NCBI RefSeq assembly: GCF_002198095.1
Contig: NZ_NHMK01000006.1
Coordinates: 1 to 64,000, forward strand
DNA: 64,000 nt
Direction: 5' to 3'
DNA from: Deinococcus indicus
Lineage (GTDB): Bacteria; Deinococcota; Deinococci; Deinococcales; Deinococcaceae
Part shown: one piece after another, positions 28,316 through 45,757 of the stretch
Layout: the number at the start of each line of letters is the position of its first letter
Numbering within the stretch: the first letter of the stretch is position 1
Position numbers and translations under genes: made by a program
The notes under the pieces: model-generated
Database searches by the model: none
Told to the model about the DNA's origin: nothing
Seen by the model: the letters and a program-made list of their open reading frames with translations, nothing else

Positions 28316-28393
28316 TTCCTCGGGCCGCCGGGCCCGGACGTCCTTCCGGTCTGGTGCACCGGATTGCGGAGGGCGATGTTGTTCGCACTGCTG

Positions 28394-28409
28394 TTGTAAC
28401 CGGTTACAA
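28394..28409 (+). promoter_or_regulatory. Second LacI-type operator
   Basis: Perfect 16-bp palindrome TTGTAACCGGTTACAA, 93 bp downstream of the first operator and 66 bp before the regulator's ATG. Two such sites suggest cooperative or looped repression by the adjacent LacI-family protein. Confidence 0.7.
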
Positions 28410-28475
28410 GAAAGTCGAGTCCACCCGTCCACACACCCCTCCCCGCCACGCGGCAAAGGTCGGCACAATCACTCC

Positions 28476-29449
28476 ATGAACCCAGGCACCCGGACCACCA
28501 TCGACGACATCGCCCGCGAAGCCGGCGTCAGCAAGGGCACGGTCAGCCGCGTCCTGAACGGTCACCCGACCGTCGCCGACCGCACCCGCGCCCGCGTGCA
28601 GGCCGTCATGGCCCGCCTGGACTACGCCCCCGACCCCGCCGCGCGGCACCTCAGCTGGCGCACCGGCCAGACCCTCGGCCTGTCCCTCGACCGCGACGAC
28701 CCCCTGCTGCACCCCTACCACGTGCTGCTGCGCCGCGCCCTGGAAAGCCAGACCGCCCCGCAGGGCGTGCAGCTCGTGGACCTGCGCGCCGACCTGACCC
28801 GCATGGCCCGGCTGCCCAGCGCCGTCCTGGTTATGCACGCCGTCGAGGGCGACCCCCGACCCGCCTACCTGCGTTCACGCGGCGTGCCCTGCGTCCTGAT
28901 CGGGCATCAGCCCGGCGAGTTCTGGGTCGCGCCGGAGGACGTGGGCGGCGCCCGCCTCGCCACCGAGCACCTGATCCGCGCCGGACACCGCCAGCTGGCC
29001 TTCCTGGGACACGGCCACAGTCAGGTCGCCCAGGACCGCGAACGCGGCTGCCGCGACAGCGCCCACGCCGCCGGGCTGGACGTGCAGGCCATCACCAGCG
29101 ACTTCACGGTCCTCGGCGGGTACCGCGCCGTCCGACGCGCCTGGGAGAACGGCACGCGCTTCACCGGCCTGTTCGCCCAGAGCGACGAGAGTGCCGCCGG
29201 GGCCGTCGCCGCCCTCGAGGACCTGGGCGTGGACGTGCCCGGTCAGGTCAGCGTGGTCGGTTTCGACGGCCTGCCGGAACTGCCCATCCGCCAGACGCTC
29301 ACGACCGTCGCGCAGGACATTCCCCGCATCGCCGCCACCGCCCTGGCCCTCGTGCAGGACGCCATCGGCGGCCAGCCCGCCAGGGGCGAATTCATTCCCG
29401 TGCAGCTTCTTCCCGGCGCGACCGTCGCGCCGCCCCCCGGAGGCACCCC

Positions 29450-29453
<4 letters not shown>
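28476..29453 (+). CDS. LacI-family repressor of the oligosaccharide importer
   Basis: 325 aa. Start taken at MNPGTRTTIDDIAREAG because the LacI helix-turn-helix (TTIDDIAREAGVSKGTVSRV) must be N-terminal; upstream codons include the operator. The hinge helix (around 50-65) and a periplasmic-binding-like ligand domain follow (GLFAQSDESAAGAVAAL, QVSVVGFDGLPE). It overlaps the binding-protein gene by 4 nt, so the repressor is in the operon it controls and is autoregulated. Confidence 0.88.
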
Positions 29454-30691
<1,238 letters not shown>

Positions 30692-30820
30692 CTTCCGGGG
30701 CATTGATGCGCTGATGCGGCGTGGCGGGAGGGCTCTCCCCTGCCCGCCGCGCTCCGCCCGTTCTTCTTCCTGCCCGGTCCCGGCCCTGCCGGGCGCCGGC
30801 ACCCCCCTGGAGGGCCTGCC

Positions 30821-31911
30821 ATGCTCCGACGAGGCCAGACGCCCGCCGCGCTGCTGTTTCTCGCGCCGTTCCTGATCACCACCGCCGTCTTCTTCTTCTA
30901 TGCGTTCGGGCGGGCCATCTACTACTCGTTCACGGACTTCAACCTGTTCAACGATCCGCGCTTGATCGGCGTGAAACCGTACGCGGACGTGCTGGGCGAC
31001 CCGTCGTTCCGGCGGGCGCTGGCGAACAGTCTGGTGTTCGCGGTCATCACCACCACGTTGCAGACCGTGGGCGCGCTGCTGATGGCCGTCGCTCTGAACA
31101 CCCGCATCCGCGGCATGGGCTTCTTCCGTTCGGCGTGGTACATGCCGTCCATCACGAGCAGCGTGGTGATCACGCTGATCTTCCTGTGGCTGTTCCAGCG
31201 GCGCGGCGTGGCGAACTACCTGATCACGCAGTGGCAGGCGTTCCAGCCGCTGATCCTGACCTTCCTGGGCGTGCTGGCCGCCGCGCAGGTCGCGCAGGTG
31301 CTGTGGGAACGTTCGCGGCGACTGCCGGCCGGCTGGCTGGACCCGGCGCTGGCCGCCACGAGTGCGCTGCTGGCGGTGGCCGTGACGGCCGCGCTCGCCT
31401 GGACGGGCGTGGTCGCGGCGCGCGAGGTGCCGCCCTTCGACTACCAGTACTTCGCGGACCGCTGGATCAGCGTGGGCGGCGTGCGCGTGCTGAGCGTGCC
31501 GATGCTGGTCGTGATCATCCAGAACACCTTCACGACCATTCCCACCCTGATGCTGTTCTTCCTGGCGGGGTTGCAGAACATTCCCGGCGCGCTGTACGAG
31601 GCGGCCGATATCGACGGCGCGACCCCCTGGCAGAAACTCACGCGGGTGACGGTGCCCATGCTGCGGCCCGTGACGTTCTACGTGATCACGGTCGGACGGA
31701 TCGGGACCATGCAGATGTTCGATCAGGTGGCCGTGATCGGCAGCGCCGCGCCGGGCGACACGCTGATCACGCTGGCGTACTACGTGTACTCGAACACCTT
31801 CAAGGCCGGGGCCGCGCCCGTGAACATGGCGTCGGCCGGGGCGATCATCCTGGCGCTGATCATTCTGGTGATGGTGGCCGCGCAGCGCCGCTTCTTCCCG
31901 TCGGAGGCCCC

Positions 31912-31915
<4 letters not shown>
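30821..31915 (+). CDS. MalF-type sugar ABC permease
   Basis: 364 aa with about eight predicted membrane segments. The ATPase-docking EAA loop EAADIDGATPWQKLTRVTVP is present (around 257-276). Between residues about 145 and 225 there is an extra hydrophobic/soluble stretch. GGAGGGCCTGCC precedes the ATG. The 129-bp gap after the binding-protein gene carries a GC-rich inverted repeat (GGCGGGAGGG...CCCGCC), which would allow more binding protein than permease to be made. Its stop overlaps the next gene by 4 nt. Confidence 0.88.
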
Positions 31916-33432
<1,517 letters not shown>

Positions 33433-33505
33433 CCGGCCCACCCCTCCCCCGCCCCTCCCGCCCCGGCGCCTCCCCGCTCCGACTCTTCACCGAAGGATTC
33501 CCACC

Positions 33506-35419
<1,914 letters not shown>

Positions 35420-35425
35420 ACGAAA

Positions 35426-35456
35426 CAGACGGACCGGTCCCCTCCCGATCCGTCTG
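35426..35456 (+). terminator. Hairpin terminator of the saccharide operon
   Basis: CAGACGGA (35426-35433) pairs perfectly with TCCGTCTG (35449-35456), starting 7 nt after the stop codon. Confidence 0.5.
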
Positions 35457-35479
35457 CGTCACCTGCAGGGAGGGGATCA

Positions 35480-35614
35480 TACGGACTCCGATTGAATGGG
35501 CTGCAAAGACCGTTCAATCCGAGCGAAGCGAGTGGGAGCAAAACGGGTTCCGGACGTGGAGCCGGCAGGGGCGGTGAAGTTCCGGATTGTCGGCGAAACA
35601 AACGGCAGTCCGTA
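35480..35614. repeat. R1 mobile repeat abutting the sulP stop
   Basis: 135-bp R1 copy (TACGGACTCCGATTGAATGG ... CGGCAGTCCGTA) with an exact 3-bp duplication TCA at 35477-35479 and 35615-35617. The right-hand TCA is the complement of the SulP gene's TGA stop. Confidence 0.88.
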
Positions 35615-37117
35615 TCAGTGACCGGCGCTGCGGTCCAGGGCGCCGGGTTTGTCATGCACGGCCAGCCGGTCGATCAGGGTGGCGGACGCCCCGTTCAGGC
35701 CGATCAGTTCGGCGGGCGTGCCCAGGCGCCTGAATTTCAACATGACCTTGTCGAGCGCGCCGACCGCTGAGCCGTCCCAGAAGTGCGCGTCCGTCAGGTC
35801 GATCACGACGCGGCGGGCAGGCTGCGTGAAGTCGAACTGGTGCAGGAAGTCGTGCGTACTGACGAAGAACAGCTGGCCCTGCACGCGGTAGGTGCGGGTG
35901 CCGTCGGCGCTGTCGGTGTGCGTCACCTGCGAGAGTTGCGAGACCTTGCGCGCGAAGAACAGGGCGCTGAGAATCACGCCGACCAGCACGCCCCGGCTGA
36001 GGTCGTGCGTGAGGACGGTCACGGCGACGGTGGCCAGCATGACGATGCTCTCGCTCTTCGGGAAGACGGTCAGGCTTTTCAGGCTGCTCCAGTCGAAGGT
36101 GCCGACCGAGACGACGATCATCACCGCGACCAGCGCCGCCATCGGGATCTGTACCAGCAGCGGTTGCAGCAGCAGGATCAGCACGAGCAGGAACGCGCCT
36201 GCCACGAAGGTCGAGAGTCGGCCGCGCCCGCCGTTGGAGACGTTGATCATGCTCTGGCCGATCATGGCGCAGCCCGCCATCCCGCCGAAGAAGCCGGTCA
36301 CGATGTTCGCCACGCCCTGCCCGCGGGATTCCGCGTTCTTGTCGCTGGTCGTGTCGGTCCGCTCGTCGATGAGCTGCGCGGTCAGCAGGCTCTCGAGAAT
36401 GCCGACCAGGGCCAGCGTGAGCGCCACGGGCGTGATGATGCCCAGCGTTTCGAGGGTCAGGGGCACCTGCGGGAAGCTGAAGGGTGGCAGGGCGGTGGGC
36501 AGGGTGCCCATGTCGCCCACAGTTTTCACGTCGGCTCCCGTGAAGACCGCCACCAGGGTCAGGGCCACGATGGCGACCAGGGCACTCGGAATGGCCCTGA
36601 ACACGCGGGGCAGCAGGTAGATGATCGCCAGGCCGGCAGCGACCATCGCGTACATCTGCCAGTTCGCGCCCACGAACTGGGGCAGTTGCGCCATGAAAAT
36701 CAGAATGGCCAGCGCGTTGACGAAGCCCACCATGACGCTGCGCGGAATGAACTTGAGGTAGCGCGCCAGCCGCGCCCAGCCGAACATCATCTGGAACACG
36801 CCGGTCAGGACGGTCGCCGCGAACAGGTACTCGAGGCCGTGATCCCGGACCAGACCGGTCATCAGCAGGGCCATGGCGCCGGTCGCGGCGCTGATCATGC
36901 CGGGCCGCCCACCCAGGAACGCGGTGACGATCGCGATGATGAACGACGCGTACAGACCCACCTGGGGGTCCACGCCGGCAATGATCGAGAAGGCGATCGC
37001 TTCGGGGATCAGGGCGAGCGCCACGACGATCCCGGCCAGGATGTCCCGGCGGGGATTGCCGAACCATTCGCGCCTGTACTGCGCGAGGTCGAATCTTGAA
37101 ACGGGACTTGCGGTCAT
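35615..37117 (-). CDS. SulP/SLC26 anion transporter with STAS domain
   Basis: 500 aa. Start at ATG 37117 with GAGG five nt upstream; a GTG two codons earlier is less likely. Residues about 20-395 make a multi-helix SulP transport domain ([71 protein letters not shown]). Residues about 410-495 form a STAS domain ([22 protein letters not shown]). Substrate may be sulfate, bicarbonate or a dicarboxylate; the sequence does not decide. Confidence 0.9.
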   Translation of the reverse strand: MTASPVSRFDLAQYRREWFGNPRRDILAGIVVALALIPEAIAFSIIAGVDPQVGLYASFIIAIVTAFLGGRPGMISAATGAMALLMTGLVRDHGLEYLFAATVLTGVFQMMFGWARLARYLKFIPRSVMVGFVNALAILIFMAQLPQFVGANWQMYAMVAAGLAIIYLLPRVFRAIPSALVAIVALTLVAVFTGADVKTVGDMGTLPTALPPFSFPQVPLTLETLGIITPVALTLALVGILESLLTAQLIDERTDTTSDKNAESRGQGVANIVTGFFGGMAGCAMIGQSMINVSNGGRGRLSTFVAGAFLLVLILLLQPLLVQIPMAALVAVMIVVSVGTFDWSSLKSLTVFPKSESIVMLATVAVTVLTHDLSRGVLVGVILSALFFARKVSQLSQVTHTDSADGTRTYRVQGQLFFVSTHDFLHQFDFTQPARRVVIDLTDAHFWDGSAVGALDKVMLKFRRLGTPAELIGLNGASATLIDRLAVHDKPGALDRSAGH

Positions 37118-37431
37118 ATGCACCTCAGGGGTGCCGTGACAACTGCCGGCAGGGGCAGCGCCCCACCGGGAAGGGCCGCCGGGATGGGCCCTGGGTTTCA
37201 GTTATCGTCGGGGGCGTCACTCAAAGTGGGACGCCGCGCCCGCGGCTTCCGGAGTATGCCGCATGAAGGACCACACGGCAACCGCCGGGATGGGGGCGCC
37301 TGTCCCGGCGGTTGCCGCTGTGCCGCTGCCCTTCTGCTCGGCCGGTTCCGTTCACTCGCTCCGCCCGGGCACGGGCCGGGCCTCAGGAAAGCGTGGAGTG
37401 GTGGCCGTTCAGCGGTGGGTGGCGGCCGCGT
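37118..37431. other. Intergenic, no gene seen
   Basis: About 310 bp between the divergently ended SulP start and the DUF6428 stop. GC-rich; no supported ORF, RNA or repeat recognised. The SulP promoter must lie here. Confidence 0.4.
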
Positions 37432-38007
<576 letters not shown>

Positions 38008-38047
38008 GGCGTTCTCCCTTGGGTTGGGGGCGGCTGGGGGGTGGCGG

Positions 38048-38368
<321 letters not shown>

Positions 38369-38384
38369 GGATGCATGGTCGCCG

Positions 38385-38398
38385 ATTCATCGAAGAAT
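38385..38398 (-). promoter_or_regulatory. Putative ArsR operator
   Basis: ATTC-ATCGAA-GAAT inverted repeat, 17 bp upstream of the arsR ATG, placed for autorepression. Confidence 0.45.
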
Positions 38399-38458
38399 GT
38401 CAATGCGTTCAGGGGAGGGGCGTCAGTGTGTCCGGCCACCCCTCCCCCACCGCCGGGC

Positions 38459-39168
<710 letters not shown>

Positions 39169-39172
<4 letters not shown>

Positions 39173-39603
39173 ACGCGCGCCGCCACCCACGCCTGAATGC
39201 GAGCGTCAATCTCGTCCCGCACGTGCCGGAACACCGCGAGGCGCTCCTCTTCACTGCCGGTGGCGGCGGCCGGATCCTCGAAAGGCCAGTGCAGGCGGTA
39301 CGTGGCGTTCGGGAAGATCGGGCAGTTCGCCTCCGCACGGTCACACACCGTGATCACGTACGTGAAGTGCTCCGCGATCAGGGGTCTGACGCCCTTGGCC
39401 TGCAGGTGCCCGGTGGGCAGACCGGACTCCTGCAGCACCTGCACGGTCAGCGGGTTGACGCTGCCCGGCTCCAGCCCGGCCGACGTGACCGCGTAACGGC
39501 CGCCGCCATGATGCTCGAGCAGCACCTGGGCCAGCTGGGAACGGGCAGTGTTGCCGGTACACAGGAACAGGACAGAGACTGGACGGGATTCGACTGTATT
39601 CAT
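39169..39603 (-). CDS. arsC: Arsenate reductase, LMW-phosphatase type (copy 1)
   Basis: 144 aa from MNTVESRP, chosen for AGGAGG five nt upstream. P-loop CTGNTARS (CX5R) near the N-terminus, a second redox Cys in VCDRAEANCP and the general-acid Asp in FEDP. It reduces arsenate to arsenite for ArsB. It is clearly different in sequence from the second copy at 40959-41420. Confidence 0.88.
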
Positions 39604-39649
39604 GGCAACCTCCTGAACAGGGTGTGAACGGACCGGGCGGACGGACATA

Positions 39650-40957
<1,308 letters not shown>

Positions 40958-40958
40958 G

Positions 40959-41420
40959 TTACTGCGCGCTCACGGCGGGGCTGTCCTCGTAGGTGGGCGG
41001 CGCGTCCCGGCCGTCTTTCAGGGCCTGCACGAAGGCCTCGAATTGAACGCCCAGCTGGTCGCGCACGGCCCGCCAGCGGTCCAGACTGCCGCCCGACGGG
41101 TCCACGAAGGGGTAGTGGCGGCGGGTGGTCTGGCCGGGGTACGCGGGGCAGGCCTCGGCGGCGCTGTCGCACACGGTCACCACGTAATCGAAGTTCTGCG
41201 CGTCCGGCACGTCCCAGAGGGTCTTGCTGGTGTGGGTGCTCAGGTCCAGGCCCAGTTCGCTCATGACGGTAATCGCGTCGTCCTTGACGCGGGTGGCCTC
41301 GGTACCGGCCGAGTGGACCTCCAGGGGCACGCCGAGGCGGTGGGCGGCGTCGCGGGTCAGGGCCTCGGCCATCTGCGAGCGGGCGGAGTTGTGGGTGCAC
41401 AGGATCAGGACACGGGTCAC
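40959..41420 (-). CDS. arsC: Arsenate reductase, LMW-phosphatase type (copy 2)
   Basis: 153 aa. P-loop CTHNSARS (8-15), [12 protein letters not shown] with two further cysteines (around 81-92), and FVDPSGG as the acid loop. Typical thioredoxin-coupled ArsC. It sits between arsR and arsB. Confidence 0.9.
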   Translation of the reverse strand: MTRVLILCTHNSARSQMAEALTRDAAHRLGVPLEVHSAGTEATRVKDDAITVMSELGLDLSTHTSKTLWDVPDAQNFDYVVTVCDSAAEACPAYPGQTTRRHYPFVDPSGGSLDRWRAVRDQLGVQFEAFVQALKDGRDAPPTYEDSPAVSAQ

Positions 41421-41429
41421 CCCGTCACG

Positions 41430-41750
41430 TTAACATACCGATTTGGATTGATCTGTCAGGGCTGCGTGATCCGGCAACAGGTCGGTCAGCAGTTCGCCGC
41501 CCAGCCGGTACAGGGTCACGTGGCTCAGGGCGTAGTAGACGTTCTTCCCCCGCTGCTCCGACGTGACCAGACCGGCGTCCCGCAAAACCGCCAGGTGATA
41601 CGACACCTTCGATTGCGGCATGTTCAGCAGCGCTTCCAGATCGCAGACGCAGTGCTCACCGGTCGCCAGATACCGCGTCAGTTCATACCGGGTGTCCTGC
41701 GCCAGGGCCTTGATCTGATCAAGTACAGTCGGTGCGGCAGTGGGGGTCAC
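41430..41750 (-). CDS. arsR: ArsR-family repressor heading the arsenic operon
   Basis: 106 aa, GTG start. Winged helix MPQSKVSYHLAVLRDAGLVTSEQRGKNVYY and the metal site CVCDLE (34-39). It lies 10 nt after the ribokinase stop, so it is either read from that gene or from a promoter inside it. A perfect CTTGATC-T-GATCAAG palindrome (41709-41723) falls within its first codons and could be an operator. Confidence 0.88.
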   Translation of the reverse strand: MTPTAAPTVLDQIKALAQDTRYELTRYLATGEHCVCDLEALLNMPQSKVSYHLAVLRDAGLVTSEQRGKNVYYALSHVTLYRLGGELLTDLLPDHAALTDQSKSVC

Positions 41751-41759
41751 GCCCCCATC

Positions 41760-42689
41760 CTAGACGCCAGGACCGCCGGCAGGGAGTCCGGCCCCCACAC
41801 CGCCCTGCGCGAGGGCGCGGTCGAGTTCGTGGCGGGAGGGCATGCTGGGCTGCGCGCCCTCGCGGGTGCAGGCCAGCGAGGCCGCCACGCTCGCCTCCCG
41901 CATGGCCTGCGGGAGGCTCAGGCCCTCGCCGAGCGCCCCCGTCAGCACCCCCACGAAGGTATCCCCCGCGCCCGTCGTGTCCCGCACCGTGACCGGATGC
42001 GCCGCCACCTCGATCCGCTGACCCCCGTGGACTGCCACGCTCCCCGCCCCGCCCAGCGTGACGATCACCGTTCCCGGCCCCAGGGCCTGCGCCGCGTGGA
42101 GTTGCTCCGACAGGCCGCCGTGGGCCGCGCCGGTCAGGGTGCTCAGTTCCCCCTCATTCACCACCAGCACGTCCACATTCGCCAGCAGCTCCGCCGGAAG
42201 GGGCGAGGTGGGGGCGGGTGCGGCGTTCAGGACGACCGTCACCCCCCGCTCCCGCGCCGAGCGGGCGTAGGCCTGCACGGTGACCAGCGGCAGTTCGAGT
42301 TGCAGGATCAGGTGCGTGACGTCCGTGAAGTCCGGCCTGTGCTCCGGGGTCAGGAGGGCGTTGGCGCCGGAGGCGACGGCGATGACGTTCTCGCCGCTGT
42401 CGGCGACGGTGATGAAGGCCGCGCCGGTGGGAGCGTCGAGGGTGAGGGTGGTGTCCTGCACGCCACTGGCACACAGGGACTCGCGGAGGGGAGCGGCGTA
42501 GGGGTCGTCGCCGAGGGCGCCGAAGAAGCGGGTGGGGTGGCCGCTGCGGGCGCAGGCGACCGCCTGATTGGCACCCTTGCCGCCGGGGGCGGTGGTGAAG
42601 GCCGGGCCGAGGACCGTCTCGCCGGGGCGGGGGAGGTGGGGGACGCGGGTGATGAAGTCCAGGTTGGCACTGCCGGCAACGAGAATCAC
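41760..42689 (-). CDS. rbsK: Ribokinase
   Basis: 309 aa PfkB-family sugar kinase. N-terminal AGSANLDFITRVPHLPRPGE, substrate loop GGKGANQAV (around 36-44), and the C-terminal DTTGAGDTFVG with the catalytic Asp (around 247). It phosphorylates ribose to ribose 5-phosphate. Transcribed toward the arsenic operon and away from the FrcBCA-type importer at 45757-51350, which may supply its substrate. Confidence 0.9.
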   Translation of the reverse strand: MILVAGSANLDFITRVPHLPRPGETVLGPAFTTAPGGKGANQAVACARSGHPTRFFGALGDDPYAAPLRESLCASGVQDTTLTLDAPTGAAFITVADSGENVIAVASGANALLTPEHRPDFTDVTHLILQLELPLVTVQAYARSARERGVTVVLNAAPAPTSPLPAELLANVDVLVVNEGELSTLTGAAHGGLSEQLHAAQALGPGTVIVTLGGAGSVAVHGGQRIEVAAHPVTVRDTTGAGDTFVGVLTGALGEGLSLPQAMREASVAASLACTREGAQPSMPSRHELDRALAQGGVGAGLPAGGPGV

Positions 42690-42815
42690 ACAGACCTCCA
42701 GGCGGCCAGCTTCCGTGTGCAGTGCGCCGCAGACAGCGCCGGAGCGGCCCCGCCCAGCCTAGCAAGCCGGGCCGCGCGACAGACCTGCCGCTTCCGTTCC
42801 GTGCAGACTGGGTGG

Positions 42816-43949
42816 ATGGTCCGACACTCCTCACGCTTCCTGTTCCTGCGTCCCCTGCTGCTGTGCGTGATCCTGTGGGCCGGGGCGGGTCTGGCCGGGG
42901 CGCAGCGCGTGGTGGCGCAGCTGCCGGACCCGGCGGTCTCGCTGACCATGACTGGCGACCTTCACGCCCTGACCCGCGCGGGCGAGCTGTGGAATCTGGC
43001 GGGCACACCGGTCCGCCTCGCGGCCGGGCTGTCCACCGATGCGCCCCTGACCAGCTGCGCGGGGCAGGTGGCTGCCACGCAGCGTGGCGGGCAGCTGTGG
43101 TGGGGCCAGCGCCGGGGCGCCGGGAACCTGAGTGTCAGCGCCGGGACGCTCTGCACGCCGTCAGGCGAGTTGCTGGCGATCAGCCGCGCGGGCGAGGCCC
43201 TGCTGATCAGCCGCGCCGGAACCGTGTCGCGGCGCATGCCGGTCGCGGCCCTGCCGGACGCCCGCCCTCACCTGGCGGACCTGAACGGCGACGGTCGGCC
43301 CTGGGTGGTGCTGCTGACCCGTCCGACCACCCGCTACGCGCACGGTGTGCTGGGTGACGCCGTGGAAGCGGCCGGACTCGTCGCGCTGGATCCCGTCTCG
43401 CTGGCCGTGCGGGCCACCCTGACCCTGCCCGCCCCACTGGTGTTCGAGGACTGGGAGGCGCGCCCACTGCGCGCGGCGGGGCGGGACGTGCTGGCGGTGG
43501 TGCGCGCCTCCCCGCAGGGAGGCGGGGCGCTGACGGTCGTCGGCCTTCAGGGCGGGACGCTGCGGGTACTGGCCGCCGGGCCGGATTTCGGACGCGGTGG
43601 CCGCTGGCTGGCCCCCCTGACGGACGGCGCCGACCTCTACGCCGTGCATACCCCCCACCTGGGCGGCGCGCTGCACCGCTACGCGCTGACCGGCACGCGC
43701 CTGACGGCCACGCCCGTGACCGGGTCGCCCCTGGTCAGCAACCACCGGCTGGGCGAGCGTCTGGTCACCGGGGGCGTCTGGCAGGGAGGCGTGTGGCTCG
43801 GCACGCAGGAGCAGACGCGCACCCTCGGGCCGGACGAGCTGACGCTCCCGGCCGCTCCGTCCTCGGCGGTCCTGGCCTCGGCGCGGGGCGCCTTCCTGGG
43901 CACGCAGGACGGGCGGGTCTGGCAGCTGCCCGACCGGCAGGCGCCGTAA
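42816..43949 (+). CDS. Secreted propeller-like protein
   Basis: 377 aa. Signal peptide (1-30, LLLCVILWAGAGLAGAQ) followed by beta-rich repeats with an FG-GAP-like LNGDGRPWVVLL segment (around 156-167) and several tryptophan/glycine strand ends. A periplasmic or secreted beta-propeller is the best guess. Divergent from ribokinase. No enzymatic motif. Confidence 0.7.
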   Translation: MVRHSSRFLFLRPLLLCVILWAGAGLAGAQRVVAQLPDPAVSLTMTGDLHALTRAGELWNLAGTPVRLAAGLSTDAPLTSCAGQVAATQRGGQLWWGQRRGAGNLSVSAGTLCTPSGELLAISRAGEALLISRAGTVSRRMPVAALPDARPHLADLNGDGRPWVVLLTRPTTRYAHGVLGDAVEAAGLVALDPVSLAVRATLTLPAPLVFEDWEARPLRAAGRDVLAVVRASPQGGGALTVVGLQGGTLRVLAAGPDFGRGGRWLAPLTDGADLYAVHTPHLGGALHRYALTGTRLTATPVTGSPLVSNHRLGERLVTGGVWQGGVWLGTQEQTRTLGPDELTLPAAPSSAVLASARGAFLGTQDGRVWQLPDRQAP

Positions 43950-44081
43950 CGTCACCTGCCATCGCGCGGCGGCGGCGTTTCTGCCACGCTGTCGGTGGGA
44001 CCCTTCGCTGCCGTGACTGCCGCCGCGCCGCCCGGCCCGGCCGGTCCCGGCCTCTCCTCCGCGCCCCACCGGAGTCCGTTC

Positions 44082-45370
44082 ATGACCGAGTCCCGCCCGC
44101 CTGCCGTCGAACTGCGCATCTACCCGGACTTCAGTGAGGTCCGCACCCTCGTCCAGAGTGAGGCTGACCGGCTGGAACTGACGTTCCCGGCGACCACCTG
44201 GGAGTCGGTGGATCCCGAGTCCATCACCCTGATCTGCCGTACGCCAGCAAGACCATGCTGGCCCGCGAGAGCTGGCTGACCGCCTTCGAGGGGCGGCGTG
44301 TCTGGCTGCGCGCCGCGCACGGGACCGAGGAGGTCACGCTGATCCGCGCGGACGATCTGCTCGTGCAGAACGCGAACGGCGCGTACTTCCACGCGTCGCA
44401 GCAGGACCTGCTTCTGCCCGAGGCGCCGCCACCGCAGGGCCAGCGGGGAGTGGTGAGCCTGAGTTTCGCCCTGCGCGGGCCGGGCGAGGGCGTCCTGACC
44501 TACCTGACCCGGTCCCTGACCTGGTCCGCGCAGTAACAGCTGGACATCGACGGTCAGGGGGGCGGGGTGCTGCGCGCCGACGCGACCCTGCACAACCGTG
44601 GGGACCTGCCGCTGGAACCGGAAGTCCTGACGCTCGTGGCCGGAGAGGTGCGCGGCCAGCGGCCCACGCTGGGATTCAGGCTACCGCGTGACAGAACCTC
44701 GTACTTCGCCCAGAACGCCTCGCCCAGCTGGGAGGATCCGGAGGACGCCCCGGAAATCGCGGGCCTGTACCGGTATCAACTGCTGAACCCACCCCGGCTG
44801 GCCGGCGGGTCGAACGTCACGGTGCCGTTCGAGGACGTGCCGCTGCGCCACACCCGCCTGACGAACGTCGCGTCGCTCGTCATGTCGTTCGCCAGTGAGC
44901 AGCGGGGTGCCTTCCAGCGGCGCTACAGCCTGGTGCCGGAACGGCCGCTGCTGGAGGCCAGGGTCACGGTCCGGGACCAGGGGTACCTGGTCGGGCAGCC
45001 GCGGGTCGGGGAAACGGCGGCCGGGCAGGAGGTGGCCTTCACGCTGGGTCAGGACCCGAACGTGACCTACCACCGGACCGTGACGCTCCTGAGCAGCGCA
45101 GCCACGGAGACGGAGGACGTGGACCGCCACGGGCGGGCGGTCACGCGCGCCATCCGGGAATACCGGGTGACGTACCGGCTGCACAACGCTGGCCGGCGAC
45201 CGGTCGAGTTCGAGGTGACGGAACGGACCAGTTACCTGACCCTCTTCAACGTGAGCGGACCGGCCGGGAATCAGTTCGAGCATCAGACGGACACCGTGGC
45301 GTTCCGCGGCGCGCTTCCCCCGACCGGCGACGCGACCGTCGAGTTTGAGGTGACGGTCAGGGAAAACTGA
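44082..45370 (+). pseudogene. Broken DUF4139-type protein gene
   Basis: Three pieces of one protein. MTESRPPAVELRIYPDFSEV... is open from 44082 but loses frame near 44240-44250. The continuation (LPYASKTMLARESWLTAFEG) lies in another frame up to an in-frame TAA at 44534-44536, where the family has a tyrosine (WSAQ-stop-QLDIDG). The rest is open from there to 45370. Together about 430 aa of a DUF4139-like (MuiA-related) protein. It lacks a signal peptide. Either a genuine pseudogene or two sequencing errors. Its terminal TGA is the target duplication of an R1 element. Confidence 0.8.
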
Positions 45371-45528
45371 CACGGACTCCGATTGAACAGGCTGCAAAGC
45401 CCGCCGGGTCCGAGCAAAGCGATTCGGAGAGCTGCCCCGCAGAGTGGGAGAGAAACGCCCCTCCGGACGTGGAGCCGGCCATCCCCGGTGAAGTTCCGGA
45501 TGGTGGGCGAAACAAACGGCAGTCCATA
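45371..45528. repeat. R1 mobile repeat abutting the DUF4139 stop
   Basis: 158-bp R1 copy (CACGGACTCCGATTGAACAG ... CGGCAGTCCATA) with an exact 3-bp duplication TGA at 45368-45370 and 45529-45531. The left TGA is the stop codon of the preceding gene. Confidence 0.88.
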
Positions 45529-45679
45529 TGAACGGTTCGGGCGGATCAGTTGGGTGAAGCGGTCGGCGGTCGTGGACTGGGAGCGATAAAACGGTCCGGG
45601 CCACGACCGCCAGTTGTGCGCGCCGGGCGGGCACTTGACAAGTGGTGACCGGGAGTTCACACTAGCCGCATCTCAATGT

Positions 45680-45691
45680 AATCGTTTGCAA
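45680..45691 (+). promoter_or_regulatory. LacI-type operator 1 for the FrcBCA-type operon
   Basis: AATCGTTTGCAA. Repeated with one change 66 bp downstream. A TATACA -10-like box (45722-45727) and a perfect GGTTTCC-7nt-GGAAACC palindrome (45694-45714) lie between the two sites. Confidence 0.55.
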
Positions 45692-45745
45692 CTGGTTTCC
45701 TCGTCTGGGAAACCGCTCGAATATACATGTCCGTCAGGGAGGTGT

Positions 45746-45757
45746 AATCGTTTTCAA
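45746..45757 (+). promoter_or_regulatory. LacI-type operator 2 overlapping the start codon
   Basis: AATCGTTTTCAA. Its last A is the first base of the repressor's ATG. The operator occupies the space between GGAGG (45738-45742) and the start codon, giving an unusually long 14-nt Shine-Dalgarno spacing. Confidence 0.55.
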
